Assembly (NCBI RefSeq): GCF_033439725.1
Contig: NW_026944390.1
Span: 1-64,000 of the forward strand
Direction: 5' to 3'
Source: Neurospora tetraspora
Taxonomy: Eukaryota; Ascomycota; Sordariomycetes; Sordariales; Sordariaceae
DNA length: 64,000 nucleotides
Shown piece by piece: positions 45,649 through 56,477 of the stretch; position 1 is the first letter of the stretch; each line of letters starts with the position of its first letter. The notes beneath the pieces were generated by a model. The model did no database searches and was not told where the DNA came from. It saw nothing but the letters and a program-made list of their open reading frames with translations. The position numbers were made by a program, and so were the translations under genes.

Positions 45649-48508
45649 TCAAGTGGAAGTGGAGGAGTTCGAGCTGCTGGCATCGTCAATGCTCTGAGAG
45701 GTGTCCTCGTCGGGAAGAACGTTGGCAGCAGCAGCAGCACCACCCCCGAAGACGGAAGCAGGTACGATTACGCCATGACGGGCAGCGGCAGCAGCAAAGC
45801 CACGGGGAGGAGGGCCAAGAGGACGAGCAGCAGCGGAACGAGGAGCAGCGGCGGCCGGAATACCTCCGGACACCGAAGACGATGAAGATGAGCCAGCAGC
45901 AGCAGTGGCAACAGCAGGGATGCCAGCAGTAGCAGCAGGAGCATCCTCGACCACAGGTACCTGGGGAATGCCAGCCGCAGCCTTAGCTTCCGCAACCGCA
46001 GCAGAAACAGCCTCAGCCTGAGACGCAGCTTTCGCGGCAGCCTCCGACGCCTCGCGCTCGTACATCTCCTTCAGGGTCTGGTATCTCGCCCACTTCCACT
46101 CGAGCTCAAACATCGAGTACTCCGGATCGCAGGCGACTCCCGGGTTGGGGTTGCGGTCGGGCGTGCGCGGAATGTGACCCAGCTCGAGCTGCTTGATGCG
46201 ATACTCGTCGCTTTGGGTGTAGTCGTAGATTCGCAACACCTTCTTTCTTTCGAGGGTGATGGTTTCCGGGGCCGGGTTCACCGCTGTCTTGTCGGTCTTG
46301 TCGGTCTTGGTCTTCTTCTCTCCCTCCTCTTTGTTCGATCCGTTGCCGTCCTCGTTGGCGACTGGTTTGACTGCTTTGACCTGTCTCTTGATCCTGACGA
46401 AGACTTTGCCGCTGTCCGCATGGCCATAGCCGTATATGTCCTTGGCTCTGCAGATGCCAATCTCCTCAAGGTGAGGGATGCCATTGAAGTAGAGGTTTGC
46501 GACGGTCGTATCATCGTCATAGACCAGCGAATAGTCAGGAGGAGGTCTAGCGGCGTGTCTGAGCATGGTGAACTTCCTGATCTTGTTGTGAGCCCTGAGG
46601 GCTTCGATCATGTTGGCCTAATTAGGTTAGATGTCAGCAAAGGACGGATATCGGTGATGGCACAATGGGGCTAGGGCTAGATCGTGTGATGCTTACATCT
46701 TCGGCCCTGGTATGGGGCTCGTTGAACTCCCAAAACAGATGATTGAGTTGAGGGAGACGTTCTACGGCGTCTATTATAACATCGGATGTTAGCAAGGGAC
46801 AGGCTAAGGATTGCCTTCTCTGCAGATAAGCTGGGCTTGTGAAGTGGGCATCGGGTAACTTACACCGAGGAGTTCGATGTTGACGATATATTCTGTTGTC
46901 TCTGGTCCCGAGGAAACAAGCTGTCTCGATAAGCTCCGCGCTCTGAAGCGATTTGAAAACTTCATTGTCCGGACGGTCCCATACGCCTGTGGAACGGCTC
47001 CTCAAGACACGCAGATTGGGGAAGGAGCGAATCAGGGTTCCCATGAGGGGAGCAAGAGAGTCCAGCGTGAGGCTCCTAACGGTAGGAATGGTGCGGTTCT
47101 TGAGGGCATTTCTCAACGTGTCGTATTTCTTCGAGGAATAAATCTCAAGTGAGACAAGATTGTTCATGCCTTCCATGACTGTACGAACACAATCGAGGCG
47201 GCGAGCTTCTCCCCAATACTTCCACTTGTTTGGGCGGCTCACATAAGCACGACCATTAGGAGGGGGCCTGATAACCAAATGTCTGTAAACATGGAAATTT
47301 GATTAGCATTCTGAAATCTATTCATGTACCGTGGGAAGCGAGGGTAGTTAGTAGTCGGGTTGGGAGTATGGGATCACGTACTTCACTCGTGAAATGACCC
47401 CAGAACCACGATTGGCCTCGGAGAGCCGCGTGAAATCATCCCTCAAGAATTCGTCAAACTCCGTCCAAATTAGCAGGTAATCGTGCGCACCAAAGTCATT
47501 GCAAATATCCCGAAAACGCTTGCACGTCTGTGAAAGACCCTGAAGCTTCTCATCGGTCAAAAAGCCGGCACCACGCTTTCCCTCGGGTTGTGCATGAGCG
47601 TATGCATGACCGTGTGACTGGCCCTGCTGCTGGTCTTCCACCTGGGTGTAAAGGGGGGCCTTTGGCGGAGAATAATGCCAGTCGTGAATATCGCCCATGA
47701 CATATGACACAATCATGTTGAGGATTTCGGTAGGAAGCTTGGTGATCAAGGCCTTCGGAGTCGGCTGAATCGCCGGGGGATCAGCGGGTCTTATCAAGGC
47801 TTCGAGGCCTTCGATGTGACGGGTCAGGTCATTGATTCCCTGCCTCTGTTGCGCGATCCACTGCTGGCAATCAAGGCACGGACAGCCTGCTTCAAATACC
47901 ATCGGGCCCATGTCAATGGGGATGACAGGCAGTGGCTGAAATACAATGTGGCCAATGGCATTGGGGATGGCCAGCAGTGGCTGATCAACCATTGGCTGAT
48001 CCATACCAGACAATACATTGTCTTGCTGAAGAGCCGCAGAGGCAGGGGCCGGTATGTCCTGCTCGACCTGGATAGCCACATGGCCTTGAACATCCAAAGA
48101 CGCTGAAGCAGGATGAGGGCTGGCCACAGAGTTGCTTGGTTGGAGGCTTGCCTGAAGTTGACTAGAAGTCGAAGTTTGCTGATTCTGATCAGCGGCCGGA
48201 TTCGAAGTAGAAACTGCTACATTGTTCTCAACCTCCCTCTTAATCACGGGAGTGTCCTGAAGATGGCTGGAAGTCGACGTGTCCTGACTTTGACCAGTGG
48301 CCTGGCTCGGAGTAGAAATGACGACATTGTTCTCAACGCCACTCTGTATCATAGGAGTGCGCAGAGAAGAATTGTTGGGCGAGGCCGGACTCGAAGCGAG
48401 TCTAGCCATAGGTAGCGACATCTTGAAGTATCTCTGACCTATAGCTAAACGGGGCTGAAGTTGCAAAGCGAAGGGGTTGTCCGTTGTGATAACCGAGTTG
48501 CTTGACAA
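45649..48508 (-). CDS. F-box domain protein of unknown target
   Basis: Four exons, 48508-47382, 47282-46864, 46770-46697 and 46617-45649, with GT-AG introns of 99, 93 and 79 nt; phases agree and give 862 residues. The first about 240 residues are disordered (Ser/Gln/Val-rich, with repeated VENNV(V/A)xST motifs at about 57-100). A CPCLDCQQW cysteine pair precedes the F-box at about 255-300 (KALITKLPTEILNMIVSYVM), and SQTCKRFRDICNDFGAHDYL continues it. After that comes leucine-rich material (VSLEIYS, VRSLTLDSLAPLMG, LPQLNHLFWEF) like degenerate LRRs. The tail is Lys/Thr-rich, then Ala/Ser-rich (EAAAKAASQAEA). F-box proteins recruit substrates to SCF ubiquitin ligases; the substrate cannot be told. 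Confidence 0.8.
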
Positions 48509-49543
48509 CAGGGAAAGTTCAAAAAACAGATCCGGGTTGAAAGGGCTAAGCGTTGGATATTAATAGTATGAAAAAAAATTAAAAATTAAGACTCGACATC
48601 TTGGTGATTGGTGAATAGGTCAAGGTCCCTCCACAACCAGGTGTTGTATCCGCCTAACCTTCAAGTTTGTTGTGATATTTTGCCACAAGGTTCGTGGAGT
48701 ATCCCGTGAAGTGACATAGCGGGATACACTTGTGAAATTGGGTAGTATTTCTGTTGGGAACCTGGGCGTATAGATTCATTTGGTTGGTAACCTCTTCGGG
48801 AAGGGTGTGAATGGAATCGATAGCAAGGGCACAGTGTGTTTGTGACAGGGAGTTTCTAACGAGACAGCCAGCGTTTGGCCGATTGTAACAGCCAGAGATC
48901 AACCAAGACAAGAAAAATATCATCCAAACCACCCCAAAGGTCTCATCGAGGATTGTGAGGTATTCCACAAAACCAGTAGCAGTGCTGCAGCAAAGTGTTG
49001 TGATGATTATAAGTCGTTATAGCGGAGCAAGCAACTGGAATGCTGCTGACAAAGCTGCTACCGCTTGGTAGCTCCGGATAGCCGGGGGCGTCCTTTGTTT
49101 GCACGAACACCGACCACTTCGTCGTTACGAGAACCTGCACGTACGAGGAGCAGGCGCAAATCCTTGCGAAATATTGATGGGCTTTGAACCACAATGCGAC
49201 TCCATATCGTGAAAGGTTATTGAACTTGGGACATGAAGGCCTAAAGTCTGGGTTGGGGCACAGGGGGGTGGAAGGATCCTGGATGAGAAGTCTTGTACAG
49301 ATTCCTTTTCTATGCAATCCCAAAAGTGAACATGTTCATTATATTGGGTGTTCTGCAGAGTTATCAGTAACACGACTTTTGACGGCAGAGTTTGTGCCAT
49401 TTCCCAGCACGAAAAACAGTGCTCACCAGTCGAACGAGGCCTTAGTCAACCCAAGCCATATTACCAGGAGACGAGCTGCCACCGCCAATATGGCGTGTTC
49501 TCTCGCAATCGGTGCCTCGTAAACCTTGTATTGTGAAAGACCA
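48509..49543. other. Intergenic between the two F-box genes
   Basis: About 1 kb upstream of the first F-box gene and downstream of the second. No gene is seen. Confidence 0.55.
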
Positions 49544-50315
49544 TCATTGCAAAAATCGACTGAACAAGGGTACAGCCCACCAGGCCCCAAGTACGACCAA
49601 CAAGGCCAATATCAGGAGCGGTATGTCGATCGTTAGCTTTAGTCGCATCCACCTCTTTACTCTGCTTCCCAGCTTTCTGCGATGCAGACACGTTGAAGTG
49701 CTGTATACCAGACAGCCGAGGCCTGGACGGGATTCACATTCGTTGTGCTCTCTCCAACGTTGCATGAGAAGCCTAAAAAGCGTGTATCAGTATTTGCCCG
49801 TTGAAAAGAAGGCAGTTGAACAAAGGCGTGTATATGGCAATAACAGATTAGAAGGAGAAGCAAACCAACCTTACACTGCCTCGGCAAAACCTCACGTCGC
49901 TACCAAGGTCGCAGCGCCTGTCGTTGGGGCATCCCAGGTGCAGCTTACGACACTGGCAAAGCCACTCGACCTTCTTACGCACACCGGTGTCGACGAGATT
50001 GGAGAAATATCTGTTGACGTGTTTCATGGATAGGGCATCGGGGTAAATGAGTAGTTCGGTAATGAGGAGATGAATTTCGGCCGGCAGGTCCATGAATGAT
50101 GGCTTTTGCGCAGTGTGAGAGGCCAAGCCAGCATGGACGTCTGTATAAGGTTTACATGCCAAGCGAGCGTGTTCGGATGACTTTGTGAGAAGATCCGTAT
50201 TCGAAGCCGGCTGACCATCGGACGACGTTGGGTTGAGTGGGTCGGAGCCCGGGATTTGTGGGGCCGGGCACGGAGGTGCGGGTCCGGACTTGTATCGACG
50301 AATAAGCAGTGCCAT
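49544..50315 (-). CDS. Short F-box protein with predicted C-terminal membrane helix
   Basis: Two exons, 50315-49870 and 49772-49544, with a 97-nt intron (donor GTTGGT, acceptor TTTTTAG); 224 residues. The F-box lies at about residues 72-110 (FMDLPAEIHLLITELLIYPDALSMKHVNRYFSNLV), followed by WLCQCRKLHLGCPNDRRCDLGSDVRFCRGS, a Cys-rich block. The chosen join continues into VRLLMQRWREHNECESRPGLGCL and ends in a hydrophobic stretch (DIPLLILALLVVLGAWWAVPLF), a likely tail anchor. A better-looking donor (GTAAGG, 5 nt upstream) would put exon 2 out of frame and end within about 13 codons, so I prefer the frame with the membrane tail, but this is the least certain join in the window. Confidence 0.6.
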
Positions 50316-51310
50316 GGTGAATCTATTTCGAACGCACTTGGCGAAAGGTATGCGGTAAAATCACTTAGAGAAAGGGTTGAGAGAGATGAAGACTGGACTG
50401 TTATGGAGGTTGGAACAGAGACCGGGAGGTGCGTGTATTTGAAGAGGTGCTTCAACACGACGTTCGAGTGAGGCTGTGGGTTCAACAATTCCTCGAAAAC
50501 CAGTACTATGGGACACCTTGCTGAAAATATTAGTGGAAACAAATCAAATCGCCCGATGGACCATAGGGATGATGCGTCACTGTAGCAGACAAGTGGTGTG
50601 AAGATCAGAAAAGCTGGAGCCTGGCCGTTGAACACCACGCGGGAGGGACACTAGGCCAAGCATGCTGCCCCTGAGCCTCTGAGAAGTGGATAGATCATTC
50701 GTGGCTTTTGGAAGGCAACCGAGAATCGCAAGGCTCTCGTCCAAGCGAGGGATTGGTCAATGAGAAGCTGGGTGTGACTTGGAAACGCGGCGTTGCCCCT
50801 GAAGGCTGAATTGACCGACAAACTCGGACAACAGGCAACATAAATAATCGCCAATCGCCACCACACTTGCGGTAGCGGAATACGACAAAAGGGACGGGGG
50901 CGTGATGAGTCCAAGATGGCTGACGACGGTTGGGAGATATTGCTAGTGACGGTAATAAGAGGCTGTCGAGGTAAAACAAAGACGAATGGGGGAGAGTGTC
51001 AGTGCAGGGACTTGGTGTGGTTGGTTCAAGGCTTTGTGCCATGTTGCGCTCGTCACGTGAGCTCGTGCCTCCGGCCGGCAATTGGCGTGATACAAAAGGC
51101 GGGGCAGCGGGGAACAAGTCGCGCCAGCGAGCAATCAGCGTAGCACAGTGGGCATCAAACAAAGCGAGCCCTATGGGTAGTATGACGTCCTCTGTTTGGG
51201 CACCGTGAAAGCATCCCGGTGTTCATCCTACGTACTGAGAACCTCATCATATCCTCGTGATTTGCTTCAAATTGCTTGCTCGTAAAGATGCACTAGATGC
51301 CCTTGAGAGT
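50316..51310. promoter_or_regulatory. Divergent intergenic region, F-box / Exo5
   Basis: About 1 kb between the start codons of the short F-box gene (-) and Exo5 (+). It should contain both promoters. No element is assigned. Confidence 0.5.
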
Positions 51311-53355
51311 ATGGCGAGGTCTGCGCCCAAATACTACAGCGACAGCGACACAGATGGCGGCAGTTCCTATGGATACAACTTGACGGCCGAGCAGGAGGAG
51401 GAAATCTCCGCTCTCATCGACTCCATCTCGCCACCAACACCACCGACCCCCCGGCCAGGAACACGCGCCCTGCCTCAAAATACCACTGCGACTACCTTCC
51501 GCTCTTCCGTTCCTTCCCGCTCTCCCTTGAAGCATTCTACCACCGTGGTCACTGGTCCTGCCTTCGACGACTTCTTGGCCGAGGACGAACTATCTGACCC
51601 GTCCTTTGACATCCGCTCCGAGATAGACAACGCAGTCCACCGTCACGTCGCCAAGCCAGACCCAGACGAGCCCGCGCGTGTCATCCCGTCTCTCAATGCT
51701 CCATCATCAGATAGCAAGTCGCGCCTCGCGCCTTCTGTCCGCGACGACAACCCTCGCCTTGCAACGTTTGTCGCCGATTCCAAGGCAAAGCCGGCCCATC
51801 CTGACCCCGTTGATTCGGACGTACGCTACCCGGATTGTAAGCTGCTCGCGCCATCTTTTTTTGTCGCCAGCTTGTATTTGAAGACCTTTTCACTAACAGA
51901 TATGTTGAGCGACTAGTAAGCAGTGCCCTGTCGGGCTTACAACAACAAGATGAGCCGTCTGGGTCCCCATCCAACACGCCTGCTAGCCAGGCCGAGAAGC
52001 CTAGAAAAAGGGGCCGACCGAAAAGATCAGTCGAGGAAAAGAACCTCGTGATTGAGGACACTCGGTCGCCCATCCTTCGTTTCCGAACATTCCCCAAGAA
52101 GCCCTTTTCCGTCAGTGATCTTACTTCCGGCGCCTGGTGTGAGCTACAATACTACTATGTTTTAAGTAAGCTCCCAGGCGGGAAAAAGACGCGAACGCAA
52201 GCCATGAAGGGAGGCACCACGATTCACGAGAAACTGGAGCGTGAGATTTACACCCCGGTATCCGTCGAGATCACCAAGCCAGAAGACAACTTCGGCCTCA
52301 AAATCTGGAACATCATCACGGGGCTGCGCACTCTTCGCGATACCGGCCTGACCCGTGAGCTGGAGGTATGGGGCATCCTCGATGACGGCCTCGTCGTCAA
52401 CGGCGTCATCGACGGGCTGAGCTACGACAACCCGGACCCAACCCTCGAGGAAGAAGTACTCAGCAGTCGATCCAGCCAAGTGACCGAAAAGCAACCGTCG
52501 CAGCAGCAGCAGCAGCACGAAATCACAGATTTCTTCCCGCCCGAAGTCGCCGACAAGCGCGAGATCTTCATCACGGACGTCAAAACAAGAGGATCCAAGA
52601 AGCCGCCTACAAAAGCCGCCATGCGCGTCACCACCATCCAGCTGTTCCTCTACCACCGCTTCCTTTCCGAGATGGCATCCGGCAAACTGAACTACTGGCG
52701 CGTGTTTGAGCGGTACGGCATCGATCCCGATGAACCCTTCTCCGACACCTTCATGGCGCAAATGGGCGCCCTCCATGAGGAAGTCTTTTCCGACACCACC
52801 TCAGACGGTGCCGGACCCGATTACGTCAGCGCCGTATCCACCACCTCTGAAGAAGCCTCTGAAGCAGTCCCGCGCGATGACGACGACCTAGAATCCACCA
52901 TGTCCTCCTCTACCCACGCCTTCGACTCCCTCAAATACCGCACCCTCCGCGACCTAGTCTCGCTCCTCAAATTCGAGCTCCAACTCACTTTTCCCCGCGG
53001 CGGCGCCAGCCTAGGTCAGATCGTAGCCGTGGAGTTCCGCTACCGGTCTCCCCGTCCCCGGGATGGGGGCGAGGAAGAGGGAGAGGAAAACCCAGAGAAC
53101 GGGTCAGTCATCAGCGTCAACACGTTCTACGTCGAGCCGGAAACGCTCGACATGTACCTCCAGGACGACCTGCAGTGGTGGAAGGGCGAGCGGGACCCGC
53201 GCGGCGTGCCGGTGGAGGAGTCGTACAAGTGCCAGATGTGCGAGTTCGCGGGCGAGTGCGATTGGCGCATGAGGCTGGAGCAGGAGACGATGAGGATGGC
53301 GAAGAAGAAGAGTTTGGCGAGGAATAAGAATAAGGAGGCGTCGGTTTCATGGTAG
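51311..53355 (+). CDS. exo5: Exonuclease V (Exo5/Dem1), Fe-S 5'-exonuclease
   Basis: Two exons, 51311-51836 and 51917-53355, with an 80-nt intron; 654 residues. The acceptor is GACTAG at 51916, because the AACAG 19 nt earlier hits a stop after five codons; the join gives YPDLSSALSGL, as expected for the family. The nuclease core has FRTFPKKPFSVSDLTSGAWCELQYYY with the first Fe-S cysteine near residue 250, GTTIHEKLE, ELEVWGILDDGLVVNGVIDGL and ITDVKTRGSKKPP (Asp and Lys of the PD-(D/E)XK site). The last three cysteines are at about 614, 617 and 623 (CQMCEFAGEC). The yeast protein works in mitochondrial DNA maintenance and the human one in nuclear repair. The N-terminal 200 residues are disordered. 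Start is the first in-frame ATG. Confidence 0.9.
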
Positions 53356-53876
53356 ATTGCGGGGATTTTGCAATTTGTTGAGACATGATTATGATGGCTC
53401 TTTTACCGAGGTTTTTTTTTGTTCTGGTTGAGCGTGATACCCATGTTTCAAAGGCTGCTTGGGTTGATGTGGGCGAAATTTGCCAGTCAAAAAAAAAGGG
53501 GGAAAGGACCAAGATGCCAGGGTTAGGGTCTAGGAATATCTCCCCCAGTCTTCCTCACAAAACATGCAATGCGATGGCACTTTGTCTCGGAAATGAATGA
53601 TGACCATGTACGATTCACATCTCACAGACCTCTCCATAGTTTATGAACTTTTCTCTTTTTTTTTATGCTCGCGCAAAGGCCGTAAAGAATAAAATATGGC
53701 AACAAATTATATCCGCGGCGCCTACGCTTTCTTTTGAGATCCACAACAAACTCCAGCGCTGCCTGCATATTTCATCAAAAAGCTTTCATGATAACATCAA
53801 CAGAGAGCGCACGTAACCATAACCGACCTTCCCAGTAGTAACTTTTCCATTTGTTTTCACGAAAACAAAAAGCCAC
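53356..53876. other. Convergent intergenic region Exo5 / ProRS
   Basis: The 3' flanks of two convergent genes lie here. No gene is seen. Confidence 0.6.
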
Positions 53877-55607
53877 TTAGTAAGAGCGGCCGAACATGCA
53901 CCACTGCTCAGCAAGACGAGAGCACTCGGGGTTCAAGCACTTGGTCTCGCCCTTGACCAGACCCTCGGGCTGCTCGAAGGGAATGCAGAGGGACTTCATG
54001 CCCATAGAGGGAGCCTTCTGGGACTCGGGGCCCTCAGCGGCCTCGTCAGAGCGGCCAGTGGTGAGCTCCTTGATCTTGTCCTCGCAGTCGGGGACAAGGC
54101 AGTGGGGGATGATAACGACGTTCTTGGCGTCGAGAGCGGGGACGACGTCGTCCCACTTCTCGATCTTGAGACGGTGCTCGCGGAAGGAAGCCTCGGCCTT
54201 GTTGTACATGTCCTGCTGGATGGTCTCGAGAAGCTCGGGGACCTTGGTGGTGAGCTCGGCGATGGGGATGGTGCCCTTCTCACCGGTGTCGCGGCGGGCG
54301 TAAGAGACAACGTCCTTGGCGGCATCCTTGGGGCCGAACTCGATGCGGAGGGGAACACCCTTGAGCTCCCAGTCGTTGAACTTCCAGGCGGGAGTGTAGC
54401 CCTCGCGGGTGTCGACGTCGGCGCGGATGCCGGCCTTCTTGAGGGTGGCGAGGAGCTCGTCAACCTTCTTCATGTGCGCGTCCTTCTCCTCGGCGGACAT
54501 CTTGGCGGTGAGGCCGACGGGGATGAGGATGGACTGGATCTTGGCGATACGGGGAGGGAGGACAAGACCCTTGTCGTCGCCGTGGATCATGACCATGACA
54601 CCGATGACACGGGTGGAGAGACCCCACGAGTTCTGCCAGACGTGGATGTGCTTGCCCTTCTCGGCGGGATCCTCGACCGTGATGTCGAACATCTTGGAGA
54701 AGTTCTGGCCCAGGCAGTGAGAGGTGGCACCCTGGATACCACGACCGTTGGAGGGAATGTAGCCCTCGACAGTGGTGGTGTAGTAACCACCGGCGAACTT
54801 CTCGGCCTCGGTCTTGCGGCCACGGACGACGGGGACGGCGAGGAGCTGCTCGTAAACACCGGCGTAGAACTCAAGGATCTGGAGAACCTCCTCACCGGCG
54901 GCCTGCTCGGTAAGGTGGGCGGTGTGACCCTCCTGCCACATGAACTCGCGGGCACGGAGGAAGGGAGTGGTCTGCTTGGCCTCCCAACGGACGACCGAGT
55001 TCCACTGGTTCAGGCGGAAGGGAAGGTCGCGATGGCTGCGGATCCACTTGGCGTAGTCTGGTTTCCCTGCGGTCAACACAACGGGTAGATGAAGATGTAG
55101 GCCAGAGTCTTATGACTTACAGGGGTACATGACAGCCTCGGAGGTAGGACGGACAGCCACGGGGACCTCGAGGTCCTTGTCGCCAGCCTTGGTAACCCAA
55201 GCCAACTCGGGGGCGAAACCCTCAACGTGTTCCTTCTCCTTCTCGAGCGACTTCTGCGACAAGAACATGGGGAAGTTGGTCTCCTCAACGCCCAGCTCGT
55301 CGATGTGCTCCTGGAACCACTTGCGGATGACGTTCCAGATGTACATGGTGGCAGGGCGCATGATGAAGAAGCCCGAGATCTCGGTGTAGTACTCGATCAG
55401 CTCGGCCTTGAGGACGACCTCCTGGTACCATTGCGAGAAGTTCTCCGACTTCTTGACCGTGATGCCGATGATGTCGTCCGCCTTCTTGCCGCCGACGACG
55501 GGGAGGGTGGCTTGCTTGGCGGCCTTCTCAGCCTTCTTAGCAGCCATCTGGGCGGCCTTCTCGGCCTTCTTCAAGGCGCTCTTGGACTGTTCCTTGTTCT
55601 CCTCCAT
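53877..55607 (-). CDS. Prolyl-tRNA synthetase, cytosolic (class II)
   Basis: Two exons, 55607-55121 and 55066-53877, with a 54-nt GT-AG intron; 558 residues. It charges tRNA-Pro with proline. A Lys/Ala-rich helix (residues 1-45, KKAEKAAQMAAKKAEKAAK) leads into the catalytic domain with the class II segments NFPMFL, VRPTSEAVMYP (motif 2 region, just before the intron), RSHRDLPFRLNQWNSVVRWE, and TSHCLGQNFSKMF. The anticodon-binding domain contains RADVDTREGYTPAWKFNDWELKGVPLRIEFGPKD. The Cys-rich C-terminus (CLNPECSRLAEQWCMFGRSY) ends in the family's typical SY. It lacks an N-terminal YbaK-like editing domain, like the archaeal/eukaryotic type. The basic N-terminal helix is typical of fungal forms. 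Confidence 0.96.
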
Positions 55608-56477
55608 TGCTGCGCAAAACGATGGGTATCAGTTCTCGGGTTCTGTGTGTCGCGTATGTGGAATTGACGGCGAATTGGGACGAGGAACGGGTCGCTATAT
55701 GTGTATATGTGTGCCCAGCGGAACTGACTCACCGACGGCAACTGAGTCAACTCGGGGGGACTGGCTGGCTTAGATGATGTCTGAGAGTAAGGATGGAATG
55801 CGCCAAACACTGGACGAGACGGGGAACAGCACTGCACAACGGGCACAGACTCTCTTCAGGCACACACGCGGGAGACGGGCTTCACATTCAGCGCACACAG
55901 TTTTGGAGATGCCCCGCATTCGAGACTCAGCTTGCGACGGAACCCGCAGCACGCGCCAGCAATGCTCCCTGTCAAAGGATCCCTCGAGGGGCACTTGCTG
56001 TGGTGGGGTTTCTGGGGTCTCGATTGCTCTGGACGGGGAGCTGGAGTCAGGCCGACGAGGGAGGCCGACGAGGGAGGCCGACAGCTGCCAGGCAAGATAA
56101 GGACCCTGAAGGTAGCTTATCGACAGTTGATTCCTTATCAGTGTGGCCGATAACATTTTTCGATGCCAGCGCAATGCGGGCGGTGGGGCAGGGACGTGCT
56201 GAAGCTGCCAGTGGGCTTGCCTGCCAGCACCACCTGAAGTTCAGAACAGAGGGCGGTCGGGCGAAGCTCTGAGAATCGAGATTGCTTGGATTCCACATTT
56301 GGCGTGCTGTTGCTGCTGGAGCTTCCATCCCGCCTTTCACAGTTGACCGTTGACCGTTGTAGGAACCTACCCACCTTCTTGACCTAAACCCAACCTTTCG
56401 ATCGTCTCGCTGTTTCCCCTCCGCCCCTTGACGACGACGACGACTCCAACCCATTCGCATTCCATACACATTCAACC
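55608..56477. promoter_or_regulatory. Shared divergent promoter region ProRS/CCT1
   Basis: The 870 bp between two translation- and folding-related housekeeping genes. No specific element is assigned; a doubled AGGCCGACGAGGG occurs near 56050-56080. Confidence 0.5.

Noticed and set aside
54102-55088. 328-codon open frame on the plus strand
   Set aside because: Antisense shadow of prolyl-tRNA synthetase, caused by strong codon bias.
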